From Streptomyces sp. ADI96-02 (GTDB lineage: Bacteria; Actinomycetota; Actinomycetes; Streptomycetales; Streptomycetaceae): a stretch of DNA of 45,365 bases. Position 1 is the stretch's first letter. Each line of letters opens with the position of its first letter. Location of the stretch: contig NZ_ML123034.1 of assembly GCF_003846185.1 (NCBI RefSeq), positions 5,197,706 to 5,243,070 of the forward strand, given 5' to 3'. Position numbers and translations under genes: made by a program. Below are positions 8,112 to 15,527 of the stretch, piece after piece. Below the pieces are notes generated by a model. It searched no databases. It saw only the letters and a program-made list of their open reading frames with translations, and was not told the DNA's origin.

Positions 8112-9508
8112 GCGACGCCGCCGTGACTGGAGCAGCCATGGAGTACCACCCGCAGCCCACCCCCGGCACCGCCCGGCCCTGGGCCTTCCCCGCGCCCGAG
8201 CGCGGCACCCTGCCCAACGGGCTGACGGTGCTGCGCTGCCACCGCCCCGGCCAGCAGGTCGTGGCCGTGGAGATCTTCCTGGACGCGCCGCTGGACGCCG
8301 AGCCCGAGGGCCTGGACGGCGTGGCCACGATCATGTCCCGGGCGCTCTCCGAGGGCACCGACAAGCACAGCGCCGAGGAGTTCGCCGCCGAGCTGGAGCG
8401 CTGCGGCGCCACCCTCGACGCGCACGCCGACCACCCCGGCGTCCGGGTCTCCCTGGAGGTTCCGGCCTCCCGGCTGGCCAAGGCCCTCGGGCTGGTCGCC
8501 GAGGCCCTGCGCGCCCCGGCCTTCGCCGAGAGCGAGATCGAGCGGCTCGTCGGCAACCGGCTGGACGAGATCCCGCACGAGCAGGCCAACCCGGCCCGGC
8601 GGGCGGCGAAGCAGCTCTCCAAGGAGCTCTTCCCGGCCACGGCCCGGATGTCGCGCCCGCGCCTGGGCACCGAGGAGACGGTACGGCGGATCGACGCCGC
8701 CGCGGTGCGCGCCTTCTTCGACGCCCACGTCCGCCCGTCCACCGCGACGGCCGTGGTCGTCGGCGACCTGACCGGCATCGACCTGGACGCGCTGCTGGCC
8801 GACACCCTCGGCGACTGGTCGGGCAACGCGGGCCAGGTCCGCCCGGTGCCGCCGATCACCGCCGACGACACCGGCCGCGTGATCATCGTGGACCGGCCCG
8901 GCGCGGTCCAGACCCAGCTGCTGATCGGCCGCATCGGCGCCGACCGGCACGAGCGCGTGTGGCCCGCCCAGGTGCTCGGCACGTACTGCCTGGGCGGCAC
9001 GCTCACCTCCCGGCTGGACCGCGTGCTGCGCGAGGAGAAGGGCTACACCTACGGCGTACGCGCCTTCGCCCAGGTGCTGCGCTCCTCCGGCCCCGACTCC
9101 GGCGGCGCGGCGATGCTCGCGATCAGCGGCTCGGTGGACACGGAATCCACCGGTCCGGCGCTGGCGGACCTCTGGACGGTCCTGCGGACGCTGGCGGCCG
9201 AGGGGCTGACCGACGCCGAGCGCGAGACGGCCGTGCAGAACCTGGTGGGGGTCGCCCCGCTCAAGTTCGAGACCGCCGCCTCCGTCGCGAGCACCCTCGC
9301 CGACCAGGTCGAGCAGCACCTCCCCGACGACTACCAGGCCCACCTCTACGCCCGGCTCGCCGAGACGGGCACGGTGGAGGCGACCGCGGCCGTGGTCAGC
9401 GCCTTCCCGGTGGACCGGCTCGTCACGGTCCTGGTGGGCGACGCCGCGCAGATCGAGGAGCCCGTGAAGGCGCTCGGCATCGGAGAGGTGTCCGTCGTCA
9501 GCGGCTGA
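8108..9508 (+). CDS. M16-family peptidase-like protein (non-zinc partner subunit)
   Basis: A 466-residue M16 homologue without the HxxEH zinc site: the corresponding segment reads DGVATIMSRALSEGTDK. It does carry the REEKGYTYGV signature near residue 310, the Arg/Tyr pair that positions substrate in M16 alpha/beta systems. It should therefore act with the upstream gene product as a split-active-site heterodimer. The GTG at 8108 overlaps the upstream stop in a GTGA arrangement. An internal ATG at 8138 (MEYHPQP) is an alternative start but lacks a better ribosome site. A strong terminator follows at 9581-9614. Confidence 0.88.
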   Translation: MSDAAVTGAAMEYHPQPTPGTARPWAFPAPERGTLPNGLTVLRCHRPGQQVVAVEIFLDAPLDAEPEGLDGVATIMSRALSEGTDKHSAEEFAAELERCGATLDAHADHPGVRVSLEVPASRLAKALGLVAEALRAPAFAESEIERLVGNRLDEIPHEQANPARRAAKQLSKELFPATARMSRPRLGTEETVRRIDAAAVRAFFDAHVRPSTATAVVVGDLTGIDLDALLADTLGDWSGNAGQVRPVPPITADDTGRVIIVDRPGAVQTQLLIGRIGADRHERVWPAQVLGTYCLGGTLTSRLDRVLREEKGYTYGVRAFAQVLRSSGPDSGGAAMLAISGSVDTESTGPALADLWTVLRTLAAEGLTDAERETAVQNLVGVAPLKFETAASVASTLADQVEQHLPDDYQAHLYARLAETGTVEATAAVVSAFPVDRLVTVLVGDAAQIEEPVKALGIGEVSVVSG

Positions 9509-9580
9509 CGCGTCTCCCGTGCACCGGGACTCCCCGGCACGGGTACGCCCGTACCCCGGGGCTCCCGGGCGCGGGGCAGA

Positions 9581-9614
9581 GGAACCCCGGCGGACGACGG
9601 TCCACCGGGGTTCC
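9581..9614 (+). terminator. Terminator after the M16 pair
   Basis: A perfect 10-bp G+C-rich stem (GGAACCCCGG with CCGGGGTTCC) and a 14-nt loop lie 72 nt after the second M16 stop codon. There is no long U tract, which is usual in Streptomyces. Confidence 0.7.
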
Positions 9615-9712
9615 GCCGTTTGCCCGATTGGCACCGTTGAGTGCTTCTGTCGCCCTTGGTGAAGTGATGGTGCGTATGTCCTGTGGGATGTGCGACAAAC
9701 CCCGCTGTCCGT

Positions 9713-9742
9713 TTGGTGATGGGAAGGCCCCCCGCTTAGCGT
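9713..9742 (+). promoter_or_regulatory. Promoter of the riboswitch/M23 peptidase transcript
   Basis: TTGGTG (9713-9718) and TAGCGT (9737-9742) are separated by 18 nt and resemble a primary-sigma promoter. Transcription would start near 9750, about 40 nt before the riboswitch core and about 215 nt before the start codon. Confidence 0.5.
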
Positions 9743-9784
9743 CGGCCCGGCTGTCCGCCACCCGTCAGCCGCATCCGCGGCGCC

Positions 9785-9942
9785 GGACAGTCATCGCCGA
9801 GTCCCCGTCAGGCGCGAGCCTGGGGAGCCGGGGACCCACACAGTCCCTGGGGTGAATCGGAACTCCGTGCCGCGACCCGGCCCGGGGATCCGTAGGAGAC
9901 CTTCCTGCTCCGAACCCGTCAGCTAACCCGGTAGGCGAGAAG
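9785..9942 (+). ncRNA. ydaO/yuaA-type cyclic di-AMP riboswitch
   Basis: The leader has the hallmark blocks of the ydaO class in order: ATCGCCGAGTCC at the 5' side, GGGGAGCCGGGGACCCA, GGGGTGAATC, GGAGACCTTCC, then CCGAACCCGTCAGCTAACCC and GTAGGCG. The 5' CGCC (9795-9798) can pair with GGCG (9934-9937) to close the aptamer. This class binds c-di-AMP and in actinobacteria commonly precedes cell-wall hydrolase and Rpf genes, normally lowering expression when ligand is bound. It lies directly upstream of the M23 peptidase gene. The boundaries are approximate. Confidence 0.93.
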
Positions 9943-9964
9943 GAAGGAAAGGATCAGCTCCTCC

Positions 9965-10771
9965 ATGGCGTTCACCCGTGCCACCGGGAAGCACCGTGCC
10001 CCGAGCCGCCCCACCCGCAGGCGCGCCCAGGCCACCGGCATCGCGGCCCTGGCCACCACCGGCGTCCTCGGCTCGCTGGCCTCCCCGGCGCTCGCAGCGG
10101 ACTCCGAGACGGCCTCCCAGGTGGTCGACACGGGCCTGACCCAGGCCATCGCCCTCGACACCTCGCTCGCCGAGCAGATCGAGGCCCAGGCCGAGGTCCA
10201 GCGGCTCCAGGCCGAAGCGGCGGCGAAGGCGAAGGCCGAGGCCGAGGCCAGGGCGGCGCGCGTCGAGGCGAAGGCGGAGGCCGAGCGCAAGGCCGAGGCC
10301 CGCGCCGAGGAAATCCGCGAGGAGAAGGCCCGTGCCGCCCGCGCCGCCGAGCGCGCCCGGCTGAACGCCTTCCACCTCCCGGTCGCCGGATCCCACGTCA
10401 CCACCGGCTACCGGACCGGCGGTTCGCTCTGGTCCTCCGGCAGCCACTCCGGCGTGGACTTCCTCGCGGCCTCCGGCACGTCCGTCGTCGCGGTCGGCGC
10501 CGGTACGGTCGTCGAGGCCGGCTGGGGCGGCTCGTACGGCAACAACATCGTGCTGCGGATGGCGGACGGCTCGTACACCCAGTACGGCCACCTCTCCTCG
10601 ATCGGTGTCTCCGTCGGCCAGAGCGTGGCCTCCGGCCAGCAGATCGGTCTCGCCGGCTCCACGGGCAACTCCACCGGCCCGCACCTGCACTTCGAGGCCC
10701 GGACCGCTTCGGAGTACGGCTCCGACCTGGACCCCGTCGCCTACCTCCGTTCGCACGGTCTGAGCGTCTGA
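9965..10771 (+). CDS. Secreted M23 (LytM/lysostaphin-type) cell-wall endopeptidase
   Basis: A 268-residue secreted protein. A basic N-terminus and hydrophobic core lead to a probable signal-peptidase site ALA|ADS after residue 44. Residues about 64-137 are a strongly charged Ala/Glu/Lys/Arg coiled coil. The C-terminal M23 domain has SHSGVDF (zinc His and Asp), and GPHLHFE (HxH motif). Such enzymes cut peptidoglycan cross-bridges during growth or germination. The ATG at 9965 has AAAGGA about 11 nt upstream, immediately 3' of the c-di-AMP riboswitch, so expression is probably tied to c-di-AMP. A strong terminator follows. The coiled coil resembles that of FtsEX-activated hydrolases, but no FtsEX gene is seen in this window. 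Confidence 0.93.
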   Translation: MAFTRATGKHRAPSRPTRRRAQATGIAALATTGVLGSLASPALAADSETASQVVDTGLTQAIALDTSLAEQIEAQAEVQRLQAEAAAKAKAEAEARAARVEAKAEAERKAEARAEEIREEKARAARAAERARLNAFHLPVAGSHVTTGYRTGGSLWSSGSHSGVDFLAASGTSVVAVGAGTVVEAGWGGSYGNNIVLRMADGSYTQYGHLSSIGVSVGQSVASGQQIGLAGSTGNSTGPHLHFEARTASEYGSDLDPVAYLRSHGLSV

Positions 10772-10824
10772 CGCCCGCACGCTCCGCGTCCGCCCCGCGC
10801 GACGGCGCGGCGCTTGACCGGAGA

Positions 10825-10852
10825 AAGGCCCCGGCACCCCTGCCGGGGCCTT
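10825..10852 (+). terminator. Strong terminator after the M23 peptidase
   Basis: A perfect 12-bp stem (AAGGCCCCGGCA/TGCCGGGGCCTT) with a CCCC loop, followed by CGGCTTTT. It lies 54 nt after the stop codon. Confidence 0.9.
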
Positions 10853-10863
10853 CGGCTTTTCCC

Positions 10864-10944
10864 GTCCGAACCGGTTTCCGTCCGAACCGGTTTCCGTCCG
10901 AACCGGTTTCCGTCCGAACCGGTTTCCGTCCCGACCGGTTTCCC
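10864..10944. repeat. 16-bp tandem repeat with palindromic core, about 5 copies
   Basis: Four identical copies of GTCCGAACCGGTTTCC (10864-10927) are followed by a degenerate fifth (GTCCCGACCGGTTTCCC). Each unit contains the palindrome AACCGGTT. The array lies between the M23 terminator and the promoter of the GntR-family gene. The period is not a multiple of three and no protein is encoded. Confidence 0.9.
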
Positions 10945-11017
10945 TTCTCGGACCGTCTTCCCGGCCGAAAAGCGCGTTGGATTTCGACCTGCCATCGGAA
11001 ATCGCGGCCGATTGCCC

Positions 11018-11023
11018 TAGAGT
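11018..11023 (+). promoter_or_regulatory. -10 element of the GntR-family gene
   Basis: TAGAGT is a good -10 match located 57 nt before the start codon. No convincing -35 is visible 16-19 nt upstream. The 16-bp repeat array ends about 75 nt upstream. Confidence 0.45.
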
Positions 11024-11079
11024 CGCAGAACAGGCGTCGGTCGGCCGCGTTTCGCGGGGATCAAGGCGGAGGTTCGGAT

Positions 11080-11787
11080 ATGCGCATTCCCGCGCAGTCG
11101 GTATGCGCGGCGATCCGTGACGACATCGTCTCGGGTGTCCACGAGCGAGGCAGCCGCCTCACCGAGGAGCCGCTGGCCCGACGGTACGGGGTCTCCCGCG
11201 TGCCGGTGCGCGAAGCGCTGCGCACGCTGGAGGCCGAAGGGTTCGTCGTCACCCGCAGACACGCCGGGGCCTGTGTCGCCGAGCCCACCGAGCGGGACGC
11301 CGCCGATCTCCTGGAGGCCCGCATGCTGCTGGAGCCGCTGGGTGCGGCGCGGGCGGCGCAGCGCCGTACGGAGGCCCACCTCAAGGTGCTCCGCGGCCTG
11401 GTCAGACTGGGGCAGGAGCGGGCGCGCCGGGGCGAGGGCGAGGATCTGCGGTCCCTGGGCGGCTGGTTCCACGAGACCCTGGCCCAGGCGTCCGGCAGCC
11501 CCGGACTCATCGCGCTGCTCACGCAGCTGAGGCACAAGACCGCCTGGATGTACACCGTCGAGCAGCCTGCCCGGCCCGTCGACTCGTGGGCCGAGCACGG
11601 GGCGATCGTGGACGCCGTGACGCGCGGCGACGCTCAACGGGCCAGGGCGCTGGCGGCCCAGCACGCGGAACGGGCCGCCGCCGCGCATCGGCCGCGCCGC
11701 TCGGCCCGGCGTACCCCGCCTCCGCCCCGGGCGAGCGCGGTGAGGACGTCGCAACACGGCGTCAACACCGCGGGCGCCCGCCATTAA
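11080..11787 (+). CDS. GntR-family transcriptional regulator (FCD/FadR type)
   Basis: A 235-residue regulator. Residues 1-66 form the GntR winged helix (LARRYGVSRVPVREALRTLEAEGFV is the recognition region), and residues about 75-205 form an all-helical FCD effector domain (RMLLEPLGAARAA ... WFHETLAQASGSP ... EHGAIVDAVTRGD with metal/ligand His residues). The C-terminal 30 residues are an Arg/Pro-rich tail. FCD regulators respond to small carboxylic acids or sugars; the ligand here is unknown. The ATG at 11080 has GGAGG 7 nt upstream. It is not DasR, which carries a UTRA domain. The next gene is ptsH on the opposite strand. Direct-repeat arrays lie on both sides of this gene. Confidence 0.9.
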   Translation: MRIPAQSVCAAIRDDIVSGVHERGSRLTEEPLARRYGVSRVPVREALRTLEAEGFVVTRRHAGACVAEPTERDAADLLEARMLLEPLGAARAAQRRTEAHLKVLRGLVRLGQERARRGEGEDLRSLGGWFHETLAQASGSPGLIALLTQLRHKTAWMYTVEQPARPVDSWAEHGAIVDAVTRGDAQRARALAAQHAERAAAAHRPRRSARRTPPPPRASAVRTSQHGVNTAGARH

Positions 11788-11870
11788 CGCGAGCGCCGTA
11801 TACAAGGAGGAGGAATTCACGGTTCGTCGCCGTACTTCCCGCCGTCATGCTCAACGAATGCGCGCTGCCC

Positions 11871-11968
11871 GGATTTCCGGCGCACCGGGATTCCTGGCGC
11901 ACCGGGATTCCTGACGCACCGGATTCCCGGCGCACCGAATTTCTGGAATGTCGAATTCCTGGCGGCAC
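11871..11968. repeat. Imperfect 16-17-bp tandem repeats, about 6 copies
   Basis: Successive units start at 11871, 11887, 11904, 11921, 11937 and 11953. The central form is GGGATTCCTGGCGCACC, and the last two copies are diverged. The array lies in the intergenic space between the GntR-family gene and the ptsH terminator and does not form one long open frame that I can support. Confidence 0.8.
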
Positions 11969-11976
11969 GGGCGAAG

Positions 11977-12012
11977 AAAGAGCCGCGGCGCCCGGAGGCT
12001 CCACGGCTCTTT
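11977..12012 (-). terminator. Terminator of ptsH (possibly bidirectional)
   Basis: A perfect 9-bp stem (AAAGAGCCG/CGGCTCTTT) closes an 18-nt loop 54 nt beyond the ptsH stop. Read on the minus strand, the hairpin ends in TTTCTTC, a U-rich tail. It may also end transcripts from the GntR-family gene. Confidence 0.75.
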
Positions 12013-12066
12013 CGAAGAAGGTTCCCGGTCGGCGACCGGAAGTCCGGCCCGCGCGGGCCGGGCGGT

Positions 12067-12354
12067 TCAGACGGTCTCGGGGAGCTCTTCCAGGCCCTCG
12101 GCGACCAGCTTCGCCAGACGGTCCAGAGCGGCCTCGGCCTCGGCGTCGTCCGCGGCGGATGCGAGCACGATCTCCTCGCCGCCCTGCGCGCCCAGGCCGA
12201 GGACGGCCAGCATGGACGCGGCGTTCACCGGGTTGCCGTCGGCCCTGGCGATCGTCACGGGGACGCCGGAGGCCGTGGCGGCACGGACGAAGATGGAAGC
12301 GGGGCGGGCGTGCAGGCCCTCGGCCCAACCGACGTTGACGCGGCGCTCAGCCAT
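12067..12354 (-). CDS. ptsH: Phosphocarrier protein HPr of the PTS
   Basis: A 95-residue HPr. His15 in the motif EGLHARPAS receives phosphate from EI and passes it to EIIA components of the sugar phosphotransferase system. The second conserved helix reads NAASMLAVLGLG, with Ser47 near the regulatory Ser46 position of Firmicute HPr; a matching HPr kinase is not expected in streptomycetes. The start is ATG 12354 with AAGGG 8 nt upstream; a GTG five codons earlier is possible but less likely. It stands alone without ptsI or crr, as in S. coelicolor (SCO5841, from memory). A dre-like operator lies 24 bp upstream, pointing to control by DasR. Confidence 0.95.
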   Translation of the reverse strand: MAERRVNVGWAEGLHARPASIFVRAATASGVPVTIARADGNPVNAASMLAVLGLGAQGGEEIVLASAADDAEAEAALDRLAKLVAEGLEELPETV

Positions 12355-12377
12355 GGTTCTGCCCTTCACATATCAAT

Positions 12378-12393
12378 GGTTGTCTAGACCAGT
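12378..12393 (-). promoter_or_regulatory. DasR-like dre operator upstream of ptsH
   Basis: On the minus strand the site reads ACTGGTCTAGACAACC, matching 14 of 16 positions of the dre consensus as I remember it (ACTGGTCTAGACCACT). It overlaps TAGACA, a possible -10 of ptsH. DasR, a GntR/HutC regulator released by glucosamine-6-phosphate, is known to control pts genes in Streptomyces. Confidence 0.85.
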
Positions 12394-12515
12394 CTCTCAT
12401 GCGGTACGCGGTGCTCCGCCCGGCCTCCCACCCGCACCCGTCCGCGCGTCGCCCACCGCCCGGACGTCCTCAGACTGCCCCGGCACCGGACCCTCCGCCA
12501 CCGGGGTCGCAGCCG

Positions 12516-12521
12516 TAGGCT
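12516..12521 (+). promoter_or_regulatory. -10 box of a leaderless patA transcript
   Basis: TAGGCT lies 6 nt before ATG 12528, so transcription should begin at or next to the A of the start codon. No Shine-Dalgarno sequence is present. Confidence 0.65.
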
Positions 12522-12527
12522 GCTTCC

Positions 12528-15461
12528 ATGGAGCCCACGCCGGAGCAGAGTCCGCATCACGCGTACCCCGACCACTGGGAAGCGGACGTGGTGCTCCGCG
12601 ACGGCGGAACCGCGCGGATCAGGCCGATCACCACCGACGACGCCGAGCGGCTGGTCAGCTTCTACGAGCAGGTGTCCGACGAGTCGAAGTACTACCGGTT
12701 CTTCGCCCCGTATCCCCGGCTGTCCGACCGCGACGTGCACCGCTTCACCCATCACGACTACGTCGACCGGGTGGGGCTGGCCGTCACGGTCGGCGGCGAG
12801 TTCATCGCGACCGTCCGCTACGACCGCATCGACGCGGCCGGCCGGCCCGCCTCCGCACCCGCCGAGGAGGCCGAGGTCGCCTTCCTCGTCCAGGACGCCC
12901 ACCAGGGCCGCGGAGTCGCCTCGGCCCTGCTCGAACACATCGCCGCGGTCGCCCGCGAGCGCGGCATCCGGCGCTTCGCCGCCGACGTGCTGCCCGCCAA
13001 CAACAAGATGATCAAGGTGTTCCGGGACGCCGGCTACACCCAGCAGCGCACCTTCGAGGACGGCACGGTCCACCTCACCCTCGACCTCGAACCCACCGAG
13101 AAGTCCCTGGCCGTCCAGCGCGGCCGGGAGCAACGAGCCGAGGCCCACTCGGTGCAGCGGCTGCTCGCACCGGGCTCCGTCGCCGTCATCGGCACCGGCC
13201 GCACCCCCGGCGGAGTCGGCCGTACCGTCCTGCGCAACCTCCTCGCCTCCGGGTACACCGGCCGGACGTACGCCGTGAACCGCGCCTTCGACGCGGGCCT
13301 GCCCACCCTCGACGGCGTCCCCGCCCACCGCTCCCTCGGCGAGATCGACGAGCGGGTCGACCTGGCCGTCATCGCCGTCCCCGCCCACCGGGTGCCCGAA
13401 GCGGTCGCCGACTGCGGCGAACACGGCGTGCGCGGCCTGGTCGTGCTCTCCGCCGGATACGCCGAGCGGGGCTCCGAGGGCCGCGAGCTCCAGCGGGAAC
13501 TGGTCCGCCAGGCCCGTTCGTACGGGATGCGCATCATCGGCCCGAACGCGTTCGGCATCATCAACACCGCCGAGACCGTCCGGCTCAACGCCTCCCTCGC
13601 CCCCGAGTCGCCGGCCCGCGGCCGGATCGGCCTGTTCACCCAGTCCGGCGCCATCGGCATCGCCCTGCTCTCCGGTCTGCACCGGCGCGGCGCGGGTCTG
13701 TCCTCGTTCATCTCGGCGGGCAACCGGGCCGACGTCTCCGGCAACGACTTCCTCCAGTACTCCTACGAGGACCAGGACACCGACGTCGCCCTGCTCTACC
13801 TCGAATCCCTCGGCAACCCGCGCAAGTTCACCCGCCTCGCCCGCCGCACCGCCGCGCTCAAGCCCGTCGTCGTGGTGAAGGGCGCCCGCCACAGCGGCTC
13901 CACCCCGCCCGGCCACGCCGTCCCCGTCAGCCGCATCCCCGACGCCACCGTCTCCGCGCTGATGCGCCAGGCGGGCGTCATCCGGGTCGACACGGTGACC
14001 GAGATGGTCGACGCCGGGCTGCTGCTGGCCGGCCAGCCGCTTCCGGCCGGCCCCCGGGTCGCGATCCTCGGCAACTCCGAGTCGCTCGGCCTCCTCACGT
14101 ACGACGCCTGCCTGGCCGAGGGGCTGCGCCCGCGCCCGCCGATCGACCTCACCACGGCGGCCTCCCCGCAGGACTTCCGCGACGCGCTGGCCGCGGCGCT
14201 GGCCGACGGGACCTGCGACGCCGTGATCGTCACCGCCATCCCGTGGGTCGGCGAGAACGGCGAGGCCGAGACCGGCGACGGCGAGGTGCTGGCCGCCGCC
14301 CTGCGCGGCGCGGCGGCCGGCGGCCCGGCGAAGCCGGTGGCCGTCGTCCACGTGGAGATCGGCGGGCTCGCCGAGGCGCTGGCAGCGGCCAGCGGCACCG
14401 CCGCACCGCGCCCCCGCACGCCGGCCGCCGAGCGGCGGACCGCCCCCGCACGGCCCGCCGGACCGCCCGCGCCCGCCGGCCCGGCCTCCCGGTCCGCGGC
14501 CCCGGACACCGTTCCGCCCACGCCCCGGGCCGCCGCGACACCGCCCGCCGACGCCGAAACCCCCGACGAGCAGACCGTCCGCCCCGGCCGGATCCCCGCC
14601 TACCCGGCCGCGGAACGCGCCGTGCGCGCCTTGGCCGAGGCCGTCAAGTACGCCCAGTGGCGACGCCAGGCGGCCGTGCCCGGCAAGGTGCCCGAATTCC
14701 TCGACGACACCATCGACGAGCAGGGCGCCGCCGCGCTGATCGAGGAACTGCTCGGCACCGCGCCCGACCCGCGCGGCCGGTCCCTCGGCCACGACGAGGC
14801 CCGCGCCCTCCTCGGCCGCTACGGCATCGCCGTGCGCCCCACGCTGCCCGCCTCGGACGCGGAGGCCGCCCTCACCGCCGCCGCGCACCTCGGCTACCCG
14901 GTGGCGTTGAAGACCACCGCGCCCCACCTGCGCCACCGCGCCGACCTCGGCGGCGTCCGGCTCGACCTCGCGGACGAGGACGCGCTGCGCCGCGCCTACG
15001 GCGACCTGACCGACCTGCTCGGCTCGCCCGCCGAACTGCTGCCGGTCGTCCAGTCGATGGCCCCGCGAGGCGTCGACACCGTGGTGCGGGCGTCCATCGA
15101 CGCGGCGGCCGGAGCCGTCCTCTCCTTCGGTCTGGCGGGCACGCCCTCCGAACTCCTCGGCGACACGGCGCACCGGCTCGTTCCGGCCACCGACCGCGAC
15201 GCCGCCGAACTGATCCGCTCCATCAGGGCGGCCCCCGTGCTGTTCGGCTGGCGCGGCGCGACGCCCGTCGACACGGCGGCCCTCGAAGAACTCCTGCTCC
15301 GGCTCTCCCGGCTGGTCGACGACCGCCCCGAAGTGGTCTCGGTCGCCCTCGAACCGGTCGTCGTCGCCCCGCACGGGCTGAGCGTGCTCGGCGCGAGCGT
15401 CCGGCTCGCCCCGCCGCCGGCCCGCGACGACCTCGGCCCCCGCCGCCTCCCGAACTACTGA
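12528..15461 (+). CDS. patA: Pat-type protein lysine acetyltransferase: GNAT plus NDP-forming acyl-CoA synthetase domains
   Basis: A 977-residue fusion. Residues about 15-185 are a GNAT acetyltransferase (VAFLVQDAHQGRGVASALLEHI is the acetyl-CoA-binding motif). Residues about 205-640 are the CoA-binding and succinyl-CoA-ligase-like domains (GSVAVIGTGRTPGGVGRTVLRNL, GPNAFGIINT, LFTQSGAIG). A Pro/Ala-rich linker spans about 620-690, and the remainder is an ATP-grasp domain (HDEARALLGRYGIAVRPT). In Salmonella Pat the GNAT lies at the C-terminus; here it is N-terminal, the order described for S. lividans PatA, which acetylates acyl-CoA synthetases. The enzyme probably controls acetyl/acetoacetyl-CoA synthetase activity by lysine acetylation. 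The start ATG 12528 fits a leaderless mRNA. It is divergent from ptsH. The ligase part may be a sensor rather than an active enzyme. Confidence 0.9.
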   Translation: MEPTPEQSPHHAYPDHWEADVVLRDGGTARIRPITTDDAERLVSFYEQVSDESKYYRFFAPYPRLSDRDVHRFTHHDYVDRVGLAVTVGGEFIATVRYDRIDAAGRPASAPAEEAEVAFLVQDAHQGRGVASALLEHIAAVARERGIRRFAADVLPANNKMIKVFRDAGYTQQRTFEDGTVHLTLDLEPTEKSLAVQRGREQRAEAHSVQRLLAPGSVAVIGTGRTPGGVGRTVLRNLLASGYTGRTYAVNRAFDAGLPTLDGVPAHRSLGEIDERVDLAVIAVPAHRVPEAVADCGEHGVRGLVVLSAGYAERGSEGRELQRELVRQARSYGMRIIGPNAFGIINTAETVRLNASLAPESPARGRIGLFTQSGAIGIALLSGLHRRGAGLSSFISAGNRADVSGNDFLQYSYEDQDTDVALLYLESLGNPRKFTRLARRTAALKPVVVVKGARHSGSTPPGHAVPVSRIPDATVSALMRQAGVIRVDTVTEMVDAGLLLAGQPLPAGPRVAILGNSESLGLLTYDACLAEGLRPRPPIDLTTAASPQDFRDALAAALADGTCDAVIVTAIPWVGENGEAETGDGEVLAAALRGAAAGGPAKPVAVVHVEIGGLAEALAAASGTAAPRPRTPAAERRTAPARPAGPPAPAGPASRSAAPDTVPPTPRAAATPPADAETPDEQTVRPGRIPAYPAAERAVRALAEAVKYAQWRRQAAVPGKVPEFLDDTIDEQGAAALIEELLGTAPDPRGRSLGHDEARALLGRYGIAVRPTLPASDAEAALTAAAHLGYPVALKTTAPHLRHRADLGGVRLDLADEDALRRAYGDLTDLLGSPAELLPVVQSMAPRGVDTVVRASIDAAAGAVLSFGLAGTPSELLGDTAHRLVPATDRDAAELIRSIRAAPVLFGWRGATPVDTAALEELLLRLSRLVDDRPEVVSVALEPVVVAPHGLSVLGASVRLAPPPARDDLGPRRLPNY

Positions 15462-15514
15462 TCCGCGACCGCGCGGGCCGCCGCACGGCGTTCCCGGCAG
15501 TCACCGGCCCCCCG

Positions 15515-15520
15515 TAGGAT
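15515..15520 (+). promoter_or_regulatory. -10 box of a leaderless DUF5998 transcript
   Basis: TAGGAT lies 7 nt before ATG 15528, with a weak TTCCCG 18 nt further upstream as a possible -35. This supports ATG 15528 over the in-frame ATG at 15519, which overlaps the -10 box. Confidence 0.65.
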
Positions 15521-15527
15521 GGTGCGT

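Noticed and set aside
9670..9855. Small open frame starting MSCGMCDKPRCPFGDGK with a Cys cluster
   Set aside because: It has no ribosome site, and it runs through the promoter and the riboswitch aptamer, whose sequence is explained by RNA structure.
10864..10944. Short regular repeats considered as a CRISPR array
   Set aside because: The units are contiguous 16-mers without unique spacers and there are no cas genes nearby.
11080..11787. The GntR-family gene as DasR itself, because a dre-like site is near
   Set aside because: Its C-terminal domain is of the all-helical FCD type, not the UTRA domain of DasR.
12384..15374. A long minus-strand open frame opposite patA
   Set aside because: Gly/Val/Ala/Arg-rich shadow of a well-supported gene with no domains.
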